DNA of 64,000 nucleotides from an uncultured Clostridia bacterium. Its GTDB lineage: Bacteria > Bacillota > Clostridia > Oscillospirales > Acutalibacteraceae. The DNA lies in NCBI GenBank assembly GCA_938034875.1, contig CALHND010000010.1:102755-166754 (forward strand), given 5' to 3'. Numbering within the stretch: the stretch's first letter is position 1; every line of letters begins with the position of its first letter. The notes beneath the pieces are model-generated. The model searched no databases. It saw only the letters and a program-made list of their open reading frames with translations, and had not been told where the DNA came from. Positions 43,500-52,861 of this stretch are shown here, one piece after another. Made by a program: the position numbers and the translations under genes.

Positions 43500-45659
43500 T
43501 CACAAGTGGTTACTTTCCACTGACACCGTGATCCCATGTTCCTGCAGAACTTTGAAAAACTCAAGCTCCATTTCGGATTCGCGGATTTTACGAATAACAT
43601 TAATGTTGAGTGTATCTCCGTAGGAAATCACTCCGCAGTTATATGGCGCTTTGGCTTGTGCGCCCAGAATAAAATCAAAACGTTCAACATAAGGTGTCAT
43701 TTCTTCTGATACTTTCTGATTGCCGAGGTTGGATAAACTAAAGCAGGACTTTTTCTCTCCAACCGCATTATACACAGCTTTCATCACTATGTTTTTTAAA
43801 AACAACGGCATCAATCTTACGATTAAAAGGCGCTCTGCTGATATATTTGTTGCAATTTTTGCCGACATTGTTTTCTTTGTAATATCAAAGCTCATCCACG
43901 TACTAACGATTTTACAAATTTCCGAAAAATCATATTCTCCCTGTCTTGGGTCAATTTCGGGAGTGGTGTACAATGCAAAATTTCGTAAAGAGCGGCTTTC
44001 AAATACATTTCTAAGATTAACGGGAATCAGAATTTTAATCCGTTTTCTTTTATTCACATTTGGGCATTGTTCCGCTTGAATTTTTTGTAACGCGTGCATA
44101 AATGCCGCAGTAAGAAACACAGTAATGCTCACATTGTATTTGTGTGCAGCATCTAATATTTCTTTTACCGGAATTTTAAAACATGTAAGATTAAGAAAAC
44201 CTTCGGCTTCCAAAGTGCCGCTAATATGAAATGCATCATTTTCTTTTCTGCTTGCTTGTATGGGGCCTGCGTATTTTTGAAAACTATCCTCAAGCTCCGC
44301 TTCGGAAGGTTCGTCAAGTCTGCCTAAAATTCCGTTTTTATTTGAAATAGACACACCATACTTTTGCTGCAAATATTCGGCTGTAAGCGATTTTAAAAAT
44401 ATCATGGCTCCGGTGCCATCTGTAAGAGAATGAAAAAATTCTACCGCCAGCCTGTTTTTATATACAAGAACACGCAAAGCACACTTGCTTATTTCTTTAT
44501 GACTCATTCGAGTTAATGGATAACTGCTGTCTTCGCTGATTTTTGGGGGCTCAGAAAGCTGTTCAAGATAATACCAAAAAATGCCCCGACGAAGCCTTGC
44601 ACAAATTGACGGAAACCTGCGTGCCGTCACGTTCAAAGCTGAACGAAGAGTTTCTTTATCAATATCCTCTTTTAAGCTGACCGATACACGAAAAACATTG
44701 CTCCATGTGTTACTTCTTGCCGCAGGATATATTTTTGCTGCATTATCAAGTCGCAGCCAACGGAGCATTCGTTCCGGTGACATTACTTTATTTAAATATT
44801 GATTAATTATTGTAAAATCATCGCTGTCATCAGCAAGCCCATAAAGAATGTACGCATGCCATCTTTCTGATTTTAGATAGAGACTGCTCTCGCAGCCACT
44901 TTTGCGTAAAAGTTCGTGCATTTGCTCCGAATCGCTTCGCATCAGTTCCTCTTTAGCTGCAAAAATTAAAGAGGGCGGCAGTCCTTTTACATCGGCAAAT
45001 ACTGGCGATGCAAGCGGATCGGTAGGATTTTTTGTATAGCAATCGGAATAGAAACGAAGAATTTCGCTCGTCATGCTGGGGTCGTTCTCGGTGTTTTCTT
45101 TATAAGATTCGCCCGAAATAGTCAAATCGACCCAGGGAGAAATTGCGATGATTCCTGCCGGCATGGGCACCGATTCTTCGCGCAGTTTTAAGCACAAACT
45201 GTAACAAAGTCCGCCACCGGCACTTTCGCCGCAAAGTGTAATTTGTTTTGGTAAATATCCTTTGCTGAGTAGATATTTGTACGCTTCAAATGCATCTTCA
45301 ACTGCTGCCGGAAATGGATTTTCAGGAGCTAAACGATAAGCTGGGCTAAAAATTTTTGCACCGCACTGTACCGCTAACATGGAGGAAAATCCCTTAACAT
45401 AACGAATGTCTCCGCATACATAACCACCACCGTGAAGGTACAGTATGACCCCACGACGTCGTTCTTCTAGCGGCACAACCCATTCACCAGTAAAATTTTC
45501 GAATTTATGCTCTTTTGTAAATACTTCCTTACTGTATTTAAGCCCCATAAGCTCGCCAATCATATTTTGACCCTTGCGTATAGTTTCAAGAGACCGACTT
45601 GATAAAAGGGGTTTCAGACGGAACATCTGCGCCCGTACAGTTTGAGGAGATATTGTCAT
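43500..45659 (-). CDS. Hormone-sensitive-lipase-like hydrolase fused to an acyltransferase domain
   Basis: A 719-aa bifunctional protein. Residues about 60-290 form an alpha/beta hydrolase of the hormone-sensitive lipase type: oxyanion HGGG (76-79), nucleophile Ser146 in CGESAGGG, and His in the ERWHAY segment; the usual acidic residue region reads AAKEELMRSD. Residues about 300-715 resemble the condensation/alcohol acetyltransferase fold, with HSLTDG (His about 408, Asp about 412) as the HxxxD motif. Such a fusion could esterify and hydrolyse the same acyl group or process wax-ester or lipid-like substrates. Its partner downstream is the DUF6320 zinc-ribbon membrane protein. An unusual long dyad lies in the leader. 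Substrate unknown. Confidence 0.82.
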   Translation of the reverse strand: MTISPQTVRAQMFRLKPLLSSRSLETIRKGQNMIGELMGLKYSKEVFTKEHKFENFTGEWVVPLEERRRGVILYLHGGGYVCGDIRYVKGFSSMLAVQCGAKIFSPAYRLAPENPFPAAVEDAFEAYKYLLSKGYLPKQITLCGESAGGGLCYSLCLKLREESVPMPAGIIAISPWVDLTISGESYKENTENDPSMTSEILRFYSDCYTKNPTDPLASPVFADVKGLPPSLIFAAKEELMRSDSEQMHELLRKSGCESSLYLKSERWHAYILYGLADDSDDFTIINQYLNKVMSPERMLRWLRLDNAAKIYPAARSNTWSNVFRVSVSLKEDIDKETLRSALNVTARRFPSICARLRRGIFWYYLEQLSEPPKISEDSSYPLTRMSHKEISKCALRVLVYKNRLAVEFFHSLTDGTGAMIFLKSLTAEYLQQKYGVSISNKNGILGRLDEPSEAELEDSFQKYAGPIQASRKENDAFHISGTLEAEGFLNLTCFKIPVKEILDAAHKYNVSITVFLTAAFMHALQKIQAEQCPNVNKRKRIKILIPVNLRNVFESRSLRNFALYTTPEIDPRQGEYDFSEICKIVSTWMSFDITKKTMSAKIATNISAERLLIVRLMPLFLKNIVMKAVYNAVGEKKSCFSLSNLGNQKVSEEMTPYVERFDFILGAQAKAPYNCGVISYGDTLNINVIRKIRESEMELEFFKVLQEHGITVSVESNHL

Positions 45660-46134
45660 AATGTGTTTCCTTATTGTAAAATAAAATTTTTCGTTTTTTG
45701 ACTGTGGGCTTAAAACTTATTTGTTTTTCAACTTATTTATTAAAAAAAGTTGAAAAATAAATAAGTTAGTTAGTATGTGATACTGCTGTAATTGCGCTGT
45801 AACGCAGCTCTTTTTTCTAAAAAATTTGTAGCGCCGACTTGCTTTTTCGTCTATTTATAACCAAAACGAAAGAAAATCGAGACTTCCTAGTAAATATTAT
45901 AAACCACATAATTGCTTATTGTCAATTATTAGCTTTTTATTTTTTTGTAACCAATAAATATTACATAAATATCTATATATGTTTGCGTTATTAATTTAGA
46001 ATAGCCGATTATCAAAAATGTAAAGCTAGGCTTAAAAACCAAATACGGTGTAGCCCAAACGGGCTACACCGTATTCTTTTTGCTACACTGTTATTAGACA
46101 GATATAACTAATTCACGCGAGCATTTTTCTTTTA
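45660..46134. other. Intergenic region with a 19-bp-arm dyad and a terminator
   Basis: Upstream of the fusion hydrolase gene, 45714-45732 and 45749-45767 are inverted repeats matching at 18 of 19 positions. A strong stem AATACGGTGTAGCCC / GGGCTACACCGTATT (46042-46075) lies 60 bp after the large dockerin gene. No gene is seen. Confidence 0.7.
46035..46082 (-). terminator. Intrinsic terminator of the GH110-like dockerin gene
   Basis: A 15-bp perfect stem with an AAAC loop. On the minus strand it is followed by TTGGTTTTT. Confidence 0.82.
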
Positions 46135-49100
46135 TTATTCTTTGCCTAAAATTTTAAGCTGGAGAAGTACCAGATCTGCTGCACAGATGCGGCCGTCGTT
46201 ATTCATGTCGGCTGGTGTGGTATCGCTAACTGTTGTCTGGTTAAGTACAATTTGTGAAACTGTGATCAGGTCTGCTGAATCAACAACTTCATTACCGTCA
46301 ATGTCTCCGCTAACAGCCTGCTTTTCAGTGAATGTTGCGGTCAGCTCAACGGTGTTGATAAACTCAACCTCAAGCTGTGCATCGGTGCTGATGAGCTCGC
46401 CGTCAGCATTGTACCAGCCAGCAAATTGGTAACCTGTGTTAGCTGTTGCTGTAAGTGTTACTGTTTCGCCGTACTGAACTCCTGCATTGTCAAGAAGTGC
46501 TTCGCCAACATAAATTGCACCGTTTTCAGCTGTAATTTCGTAAACAGCGTCAATGGTTTCGCCATTAAGTGCAGCCTCGGCAGCAAAGAGTGCCGGAGCA
46601 CATTTGAGCTGAGCTTTTATATCGGCATCGAGCAGATCGTAGAGTGCTCTTGCTTCAGCGATGCTTGCAGCATCGGTAACGGTATTGAATGTGTTAAGGT
46701 ATGCGTCGAATTCTGCGATGGTAACAAACGGGAAGCTGCCGTCAATTAACAGTTCTTCAAAGTAAACGACGTTCTTAAGGTTTGAACCGCCCCAGCCCTT
46801 TGTGAGCGTAATGACCGCTTTTGTCAGGTCAATCGAACCAACTTCGACCGACTCTGTGGTTGACGAATCACTGAGTGTCCATGTAATGTACTCGCCTGCT
46901 GTACCGTCGTTGTCAGCATCAAGTGCAGAGCTGTAAATTTTAACGTTTTTGCCGTCAAATTCTACTCTAAATGTGCTGTTGAGGAACTCCTCGATAGCAG
47001 CTGAATAAGATCCGTTTGTTGCGGTATATCCGGTATCGAATGTACCGAGCAGAACATCGCCGTTATACAGTGTGTAGGTAACAGGCTTTTTGGTTCCGGT
47101 ACCGTACGAGTTGGTGATTATGAATGTCAGGTCGCCGAATTTAAATGATGCTTGGTTTGCCCAGTAGTTAACACTGTTGTTGTAACCATTGTTAGTACCG
47201 TATGCCCAAGTAAACTTGGTTGAGAAATTGAATCCTGCAGAGAGATCAAGCACTTGATTGTAAACTGCGCTGATCTGGTTTGTGTTGCTGCCTGTACCGG
47301 CGTAAATTGCGCCATCTTTAATTGATGCGCCGTCTCCGGTAACAGTCCAGTCATCAGCAGAGTAGCCGTTTTTAATGTTAACCAGTGTAGATGCCATCTG
47401 CTGATCCTGCTGATTTGCAAATACAGCAACAAGGCTTCCTGTTTGAGCGAATGTAAGTGTGTAGGTTGCGTCATAGGAAACAATTTCGCCATTGAGTGTC
47501 CAATATGCGAACTTGTATGCAGAATCTGTAGCAACTGCGGTCAGGGTGGCTGATGTGGTTACAAAGCGGTTTGTGCCGTCATAATCGGCACCGTTTTCGG
47601 TAACCTTGCCTCCCGTAGAAGCAGTAACTGTCATTGCTGAAACTATTTCCTCAACGAACTGAGCCGTTACAACTGTTTCGGGCTCAAATACAACCGTGTA
47701 GCTGTTTTCTTTTGTGATAAGCTCGCCTGCGCCGTTGTACCAACCGTTGAAAATGTAGTTTTCATCGGCAGTGGCGGTGAGTGTAAGTGTCTCGCCGACG
47801 AGATAATCGTTTGCTCCTGTGAATTCAGCACCATCAAGCATTATTTTACCGCCTTCGGTTGCTGTAATGGTGTAATCTGACGGAACATCTGAGAATGTCT
47901 CTACTGCGGTGTAGGTAAGACGAGAGTACTTGCCAAGTTCAAAAGTACCGTAGCCGAGGCGTGAACCGTCAAATGTGTAATCGGTTGTGTTGCGAACTGC
48001 AGCATATGTTTCGGGTGAAACGGTCATTATTGAAACACCGTCACGTGAAACTGCAATGTATCCGTTAATGAAGCGGATTGTGTAAGTGTAACGTGCAAGA
48101 GGTGAATTTACGCCGCTGTCTACGAAGCTGGAGCCAATCTTGACACCGTTCATGTACAGGTCGTAGAGGAATGATTTAATTCCGTTAGCATTATTGAGCG
48201 GACGGATGCGCATTTCGAGCGCGCCGACTTGAATAGATGAGTATTTAACGCTTGTAAAGTCGCCGTCTGCTGTATAAGTTGTGTTCGGTATGATATTGTT
48301 TTCGACCGTCATATCAACCTTGAAGTTTGTGCCAAGGTCAAATTTGCCGTTTGAAACTGCCCAAGCTTGAGCGCCCGAAGCGCCGATGATGATGGACAAG
48401 CCGTCATCGTTGTACCAGAAGCTGAATCCGCCGAAGGATCCGTCGACCGGCTTTGCAGAGTACGGAGTGGCAATAGTCTGGTCGAGAGCAATAACATCAC
48501 TCTTGTCCGGAGTTGTAATTGCGGTGTCAGAAATTTGTGCCATATTTTCAAAGTACTCTGAAATGTACTGTGCTGCTGCTTCGTAGCCGGCATCGTTGAA
48601 ATGCAGGCCGTCGTCATCATAATATGTCTGCCAGTTGTCACCGTAAGCTGTTGTAAATGCGTTCATGTCGATTACATCGAGTCCGAGCTCAGCTGCAACT
48701 GCTTTCTGTATAGCAACAATTTCGTTTACATGTGTGTAATACTGGTTGTGTGAGGCAGGTGAGGTCATGATGATGACCTGGCTGCCAAGGTTGGTATAAT
48801 CACTGATGAGCTTTTTAAGGTCAGCTTCAAATTTTGCTGCTGCCGGAACTGCTGCATCGGTGTATCCAGACCATGCACGGTTCCAATAATTGTCGGTTGA
48901 ATCGTTTGTGCCGAGCATGATGATTGTGTAGTCGGCAGCAAATGAAAGTGAACGATAGTAGCTGTTCTGGATGCTGTACGGATCGCCGGTGTTGGTCATA
49001 AGAGTTGCACCGCTGCGTCCAAAGTTAACTACGTTGAATTTGTCAGTACCAAGTATACGCTGAAGTGCTGACGGGTAGCTGTATTCGCGGCTTGTAGCGC

Positions 49101-52100
49101 AAGCACCCTGTGTTATAGAGTCGCCGACGCTTGCAATTGTAATAAGGTGGTCGGCAGCTGTTGCATCAACTGAACGGAAGCGCATTGTGCCGAAGCCAGA
49201 AACGTAGTCGGTGAAGTAAGGATTGATTTTGATGTATTCACCACGCTGGATGGGAGCAAAATCAACCAAATTACCGTTTTCAATTGCAACATTTACAAAT
49301 GAGTCAGGCTTTTCGTGTGTATATCCGGGTCCGAAGCTAACACGGACACCGTCAATGTATACTCTTATTGTTGTTTTGCCTGCAACGTCATCAAAGTAAA
49401 CGCCGAGTTTGTGCCACTCGTTTTCTGTATATCCGGTGCTGGAAGCAACAACGCGAGCAAGCTCAACATCACTGCCGGCGCGACGAATGTAAATTACACG
49501 GGTTGCATCTTCTTTAGCATACTGGATCTGTCTATATCCAAGAATGTATCCGTTGGATGCTGAAGCAGAAGTGTTGCGAAGCTCTATTTCCCAGCCGCCG
49601 ACAGCGTTAAACTGGGTAGTAAAGCCGCTGTTTATAAACTTGCCGATGGATGCGGAATATGAATTATCAAATTTTATTGAACCGTCGGACATTTCGTATG
49701 CCATACGCATTTCGTCGCTCGACCATGTAGCAGCCGAGTAGAAATTCTTAGGCATATTTCCGCTGTCGTATTCAACTGTGGGCTCTTCGCCGCCACCTTC
49801 GCCGCCACCTTCGCCGCTTTCGCAAGCGATGATGTAGCTTTCGTAAGGAGCAACTTCGGCTGCAAGACCTACCGAGCCGTCAGCCTTTACTTTGTCAAAC
49901 AGTGTGCGAGCACGGGCAACCTCTGCATCAGATGAATTGCTGTTCAGAGATTTAAGGTATCCTACGAACGCAGAAACTGTTGAGTACGGGAATGTAGCTG
50001 TCAGTTTTGGATCGCAGACTACGGTTGAATCTCCGCTGTCGTACTGAGCAAAGCCGCCCGATTTGTAAATTTCAAGTGTATTATCGTTTGCATCAAGTGT
50101 TGCAGGTACTGCCGAAACATTGGCTGTGCCGTCAGCAAGTGTCCAAACAACTTCGTGTGTGCCGCTGGAGTTAACGGTTTTAAGTGAGAACTTACCGCCT
50201 GTGTATGAAACATAATAATATGTGTTTTGAAGTGTGTAGTACGACTTGAATGTAGAATCGTTAGCTGCATAGCCTGTGTCGGCAGATGCAAGCAGAGTGT
50301 CGCCGTCGTACAAATAAATTCCTGCAGTGCGTGAACCTGCCATGTTTTGACCGCAGTCAATCAGCAGTTTCAGATCGCCGAACTTAAAGTAATGTCCGAT
50401 GCTGTTGAACTTATCTGCGTTCGGGTTGAATGTCGTGCAAAGCTGGAATTTGAATCCTTCGCTGAGCGCAAAAGCATTTTTGTTTACAATATTAAAGTCT
50501 TTTGACATTCCGGTGTTAGCGCGGTTATTTTTACCTGACCAGTTATTGAAATAAATCGGGTCAGTTGTAATGGTTGTCCAGTTAACCGCATCGGTGCTTG
50601 TGCCCGAATTGTCGAACGATACACTTGTATCGTAATTGTTAATTTCTATAGAACCGATCTCGGTGTCATATGGGCCGCTCGGCTCAACGATTTCATCATC
50701 GTCACCGTCGTCTTCCGGCTCAATTTTGGTGATGCTTGAGTTTGTGGAATAGAGGCTTTCGTTGTAATCGGTTGTAACATTATTACAGTTTACTATAGCA
50801 ACTGCATAAGTTGCTGTGGAGATACCTGAAGCAGGATTGTTACCAAAGCCCTCAAATGTGTTGCCTTTTATTGTGAGTCCGTCGGTTGCGCTTGCATAAA
50901 TTGAAGACGCACCGCTTCTTTTAAATTTGTTGTTTTCGATGGTAATATTTTTATGTACACCGGCAGCAAAGTTTTCGCCGCCGCCATCGTCACAACCCTT
51001 TATGGCTATAACACCGTAGTTTGAACCAACTGCAGATACACAGCAGTTTTCAAATGTGTTTCCACTGATGGTAACATTGGCGGATGGTCCCATTTCGTAC
51101 CAATAGCTGATGTCTGCTGTCATTATAACAGCTGCCAAACGAGTGTTTTTAATAGTACAACCGGTAATCGAAACATTTTCGCTGCGGATTAAGAATGCGC
51201 GAGCGCGGCTGCCGATAACTGTTGTATCTTTAATGTTAATAGACGGCATAAATGCAGTATTTTGCATATAGCAGTCGGTTGTTACTCCGGAAGGAAGTGC
51301 GTCAAATGTCATGTTTGTGCCGCTGAATGATTTGACAGTTGCACTGCCTAACAGTGTCCAGTCGGATTTATAAAAACGAATGACATCGCCTGTGCTTGCC
51401 CAATCGGAGCCGAGTGATGCGCTGTTATCCCAGCCATCAACGCAAGTAACAGAATTTGTGCCGACAGCTGTAATCTTTCCGGCGCGGCTGTGTACGTTAA
51501 GTGCGTCGTCGCCCATGCCGATGAATGAACAACTGTCAATTGTGATATCACCAGAAAGACCGAGCACGTGGATAGCGTCAACGTTGGCGCCCCAGAATGT
51601 CGGGCTGTCCGATTTCGGTGCAACATTTACATTTGTAAATGAGAAATCTGCGTTTGCGCCTGTGCCGTAGAAAACAGCGGACGGGCTGGAGTAAATGTTA
51701 CAATCTTTAACGGTGAATCCGTTAACAGATTTTAAGGAGAAGGGAGGTATTGCATATGTACCGAGTGTGAAACGAGCAACAAGTCTGTTTCCAACCGACA
51801 AAGCGTAGTAGTTTCCGCCGCCGGTACCCGAAATGGTGTACATATTGCCCGAAAGTGTACCGGTAAAACCGGCTGAGGTGTTATTGGTGAAATTTTCATT
51901 GATCGGTGTGCCGTTTGCATCCAGTTCGTTGTAGCACTGAATGAATTCGCCGCCGGTCAGCGCATTTTTATATGTACCGTCGATGTAACGGTCGTCCAGC
52001 TGAATAGTAACTGAATCACCCGTCTTTGATACTATTGTACCGCTAACCTCTGTATAATCCTGATAGTCGAAGTTAAGTCCCTCGATGGTCAGGTTATCAC

Positions 52101-52500
52101 AATTGGTTGCACTGACTATACCTGATGAGTAATAGCCTGAAGAAGTTGATTTTGCCGTATTGTCGTAGCTTGTGTTAACAATGGTTGCGTTATTACCGAG
52201 CAGGGTAATGTTATCCTTGCCCGATAAAATCATGCCATTGCTGCTCAACATTGAGTAAGAGGATGCAATGTAGTATGTTCCCTCAGGGAAGTAGTAAGTT
52301 GTTCCCGATGAACAAGAACTCATGCTGCTTTTTAGTTTACTAGCATTAGTCGACGCAGCGGATTTGTCGTTTGCAACGACACCGAGGTCGGTAACATTGA
52401 TGGTAGTGGTGGCCGCAACGGCGCTTAAAGCCGTAATTCCGCACATCACTGACATCATCAGTACTGTTATTGTTAACAGTAAAGATAGTGCTTTTTTCAT
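46135..52500 (-). CDS. Secreted multimodular GH110-like/SGNH-esterase protein with type I dockerin
   Basis: A 2121-aa extracellular protein with a signal peptide (about 1-30). Residues about 35-600 form a right-handed beta-helix whose GMGDDALNVHS site near 329 (with DAIHV before it) matches GH110 alpha-galactosidases. After a laminin-G/ConA-like module (610-835) and a Gly/Glu linker comes a second lectin-like module (about 907-1110). An SGNH esterase follows at about 1120-1330 (VGDSITQG, FGRSG, LGTND, DGLHFNDAGY). Two InlB-like bacterial repeats (about 1525-1680), another lectin-like module, a further InlB-like repeat and a type I dockerin (about 2063-2121, two DxNxDG loops) complete it. It could remove O-acetyl groups and alpha-galactose from host glycans. 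The ATG at 52500 follows GAGGAGG. A fused GH110-plus-esterase is uncommon. Confidence 0.85.
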   Translation of the reverse strand: MKKALSLLLTITVLMMSVMCGITALSAVAATTTINVTDLGVVANDKSAASTNASKLKSSMSSCSSGTTYYFPEGTYYIASSYSMLSSNGMILSGKDNITLLGNNATIVNTSYDNTAKSTSSGYYSSGIVSATNCDNLTIEGLNFDYQDYTEVSGTIVSKTGDSVTIQLDDRYIDGTYKNALTGGEFIQCYNELDANGTPINENFTNNTSAGFTGTLSGNMYTISGTGGGNYYALSVGNRLVARFTLGTYAIPPFSLKSVNGFTVKDCNIYSSPSAVFYGTGANADFSFTNVNVAPKSDSPTFWGANVDAIHVLGLSGDITIDSCSFIGMGDDALNVHSRAGKITAVGTNSVTCVDGWDNSASLGSDWASTGDVIRFYKSDWTLLGSATVKSFSGTNMTFDALPSGVTTDCYMQNTAFMPSINIKDTTVIGSRARAFLIRSENVSITGCTIKNTRLAAVIMTADISYWYEMGPSANVTISGNTFENCCVSAVGSNYGVIAIKGCDDGGGENFAAGVHKNITIENNKFKRSGASSIYASATDGLTIKGNTFEGFGNNPASGISTATYAVAIVNCNNVTTDYNESLYSTNSSITKIEPEDDGDDDEIVEPSGPYDTEIGSIEINNYDTSVSFDNSGTSTDAVNWTTITTDPIYFNNWSGKNNRANTGMSKDFNIVNKNAFALSEGFKFQLCTTFNPNADKFNSIGHYFKFGDLKLLIDCGQNMAGSRTAGIYLYDGDTLLASADTGYAANDSTFKSYYTLQNTYYYVSYTGGKFSLKTVNSSGTHEVVWTLADGTANVSAVPATLDANDNTLEIYKSGGFAQYDSGDSTVVCDPKLTATFPYSTVSAFVGYLKSLNSNSSDAEVARARTLFDKVKADGSVGLAAEVAPYESYIIACESGEGGGEGGGEEPTVEYDSGNMPKNFYSAATWSSDEMRMAYEMSDGSIKFDNSYSASIGKFINSGFTTQFNAVGGWEIELRNTSASASNGYILGYRQIQYAKEDATRVIYIRRAGSDVELARVVASSTGYTENEWHKLGVYFDDVAGKTTIRVYIDGVRVSFGPGYTHEKPDSFVNVAIENGNLVDFAPIQRGEYIKINPYFTDYVSGFGTMRFRSVDATAADHLITIASVGDSITQGACATSREYSYPSALQRILGTDKFNVVNFGRSGATLMTNTGDPYSIQNSYYRSLSFAADYTIIMLGTNDSTDNYWNRAWSGYTDAAVPAAAKFEADLKKLISDYTNLGSQVIIMTSPASHNQYYTHVNEIVAIQKAVAAELGLDVIDMNAFTTAYGDNWQTYYDDDGLHFNDAGYEAAAQYISEYFENMAQISDTAITTPDKSDVIALDQTIATPYSAKPVDGSFGGFSFWYNDDGLSIIIGASGAQAWAVSNGKFDLGTNFKVDMTVENNIIPNTTYTADGDFTSVKYSSIQVGALEMRIRPLNNANGIKSFLYDLYMNGVKIGSSFVDSGVNSPLARYTYTIRFINGYIAVSRDGVSIMTVSPETYAAVRNTTDYTFDGSRLGYGTFELGKYSRLTYTAVETFSDVPSDYTITATEGGKIMLDGAEFTGANDYLVGETLTLTATADENYIFNGWYNGAGELITKENSYTVVFEPETVVTAQFVEEIVSAMTVTASTGGKVTENGADYDGTNRFVTTSATLTAVATDSAYKFAYWTLNGEIVSYDATYTLTFAQTGSLVAVFANQQDQQMASTLVNIKNGYSADDWTVTGDGASIKDGAIYAGTGSNTNQISAVYNQVLDLSAGFNFSTKFTWAYGTNNGYNNSVNYWANQASFKFGDLTFIITNSYGTGTKKPVTYTLYNGDVLLGTFDTGYTATNGSYSAAIEEFLNSTFRVEFDGKNVKIYSSALDADNDGTAGEYITWTLSDSSTTESVEVGSIDLTKAVITLTKGWGGSNLKNVVYFEELLIDGSFPFVTIAEFDAYLNTFNTVTDAASIAEARALYDLLDADIKAQLKCAPALFAAEAALNGETIDAVYEITAENGAIYVGEALLDNAGVQYGETVTLTATANTGYQFAGWYNADGELISTDAQLEVEFINTVELTATFTEKQAVSGDIDGNEVVDSADLITVSQIVLNQTTVSDTTPADMNNDGRICAADLVLLQLKILGKE

Positions 52501-52861
52501 AAATAGCCTCCTCAATTTAGTTTAAAAATAAAAACCGTAGTGAAAAAGTGATAGCCATCGACAAAATTTGGCATAACATAATTAAATTATATTTTATTTA
52601 TTTTGAAAGTCAAGAAATTGGGATTAATAAAAAAATTTATAGAATTTCTAACAATTTTGATATTTTTTTTTGTGAATTATTAACCATTAAATCGTTAAAA
52701 ATAATTGGAAAAGAGAATTATTTTGTTAAATATATGTCATGTTTTGTATTATTTACGCAAAAAACAGTATACTCGTTGCAACTTTAACATTTGCCTTTAA
52801 AATAAACAAAAAAACGCCCCCTCGGCCGATACCTTGGGAGCGTTTTTATACATTATATATA
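52501..52861. other. AT-rich intergenic region between the two dockerin genes
   Basis: Very AT-rich promoter-like DNA with no gene. A terminator (AAAACGC and GCGTTTT stem, 52808-52850) ends the upstream-transcribed amidase-dockerin gene. Confidence 0.6.
52808..52850 (-). terminator. Intrinsic terminator of the amidase-dockerin gene
   Basis: AAAAACGCCCCC and GGGAGCGTTTTT form the outer stem, about 12 bp after the stop codon, with seven Ts on the minus strand. Confidence 0.78.
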
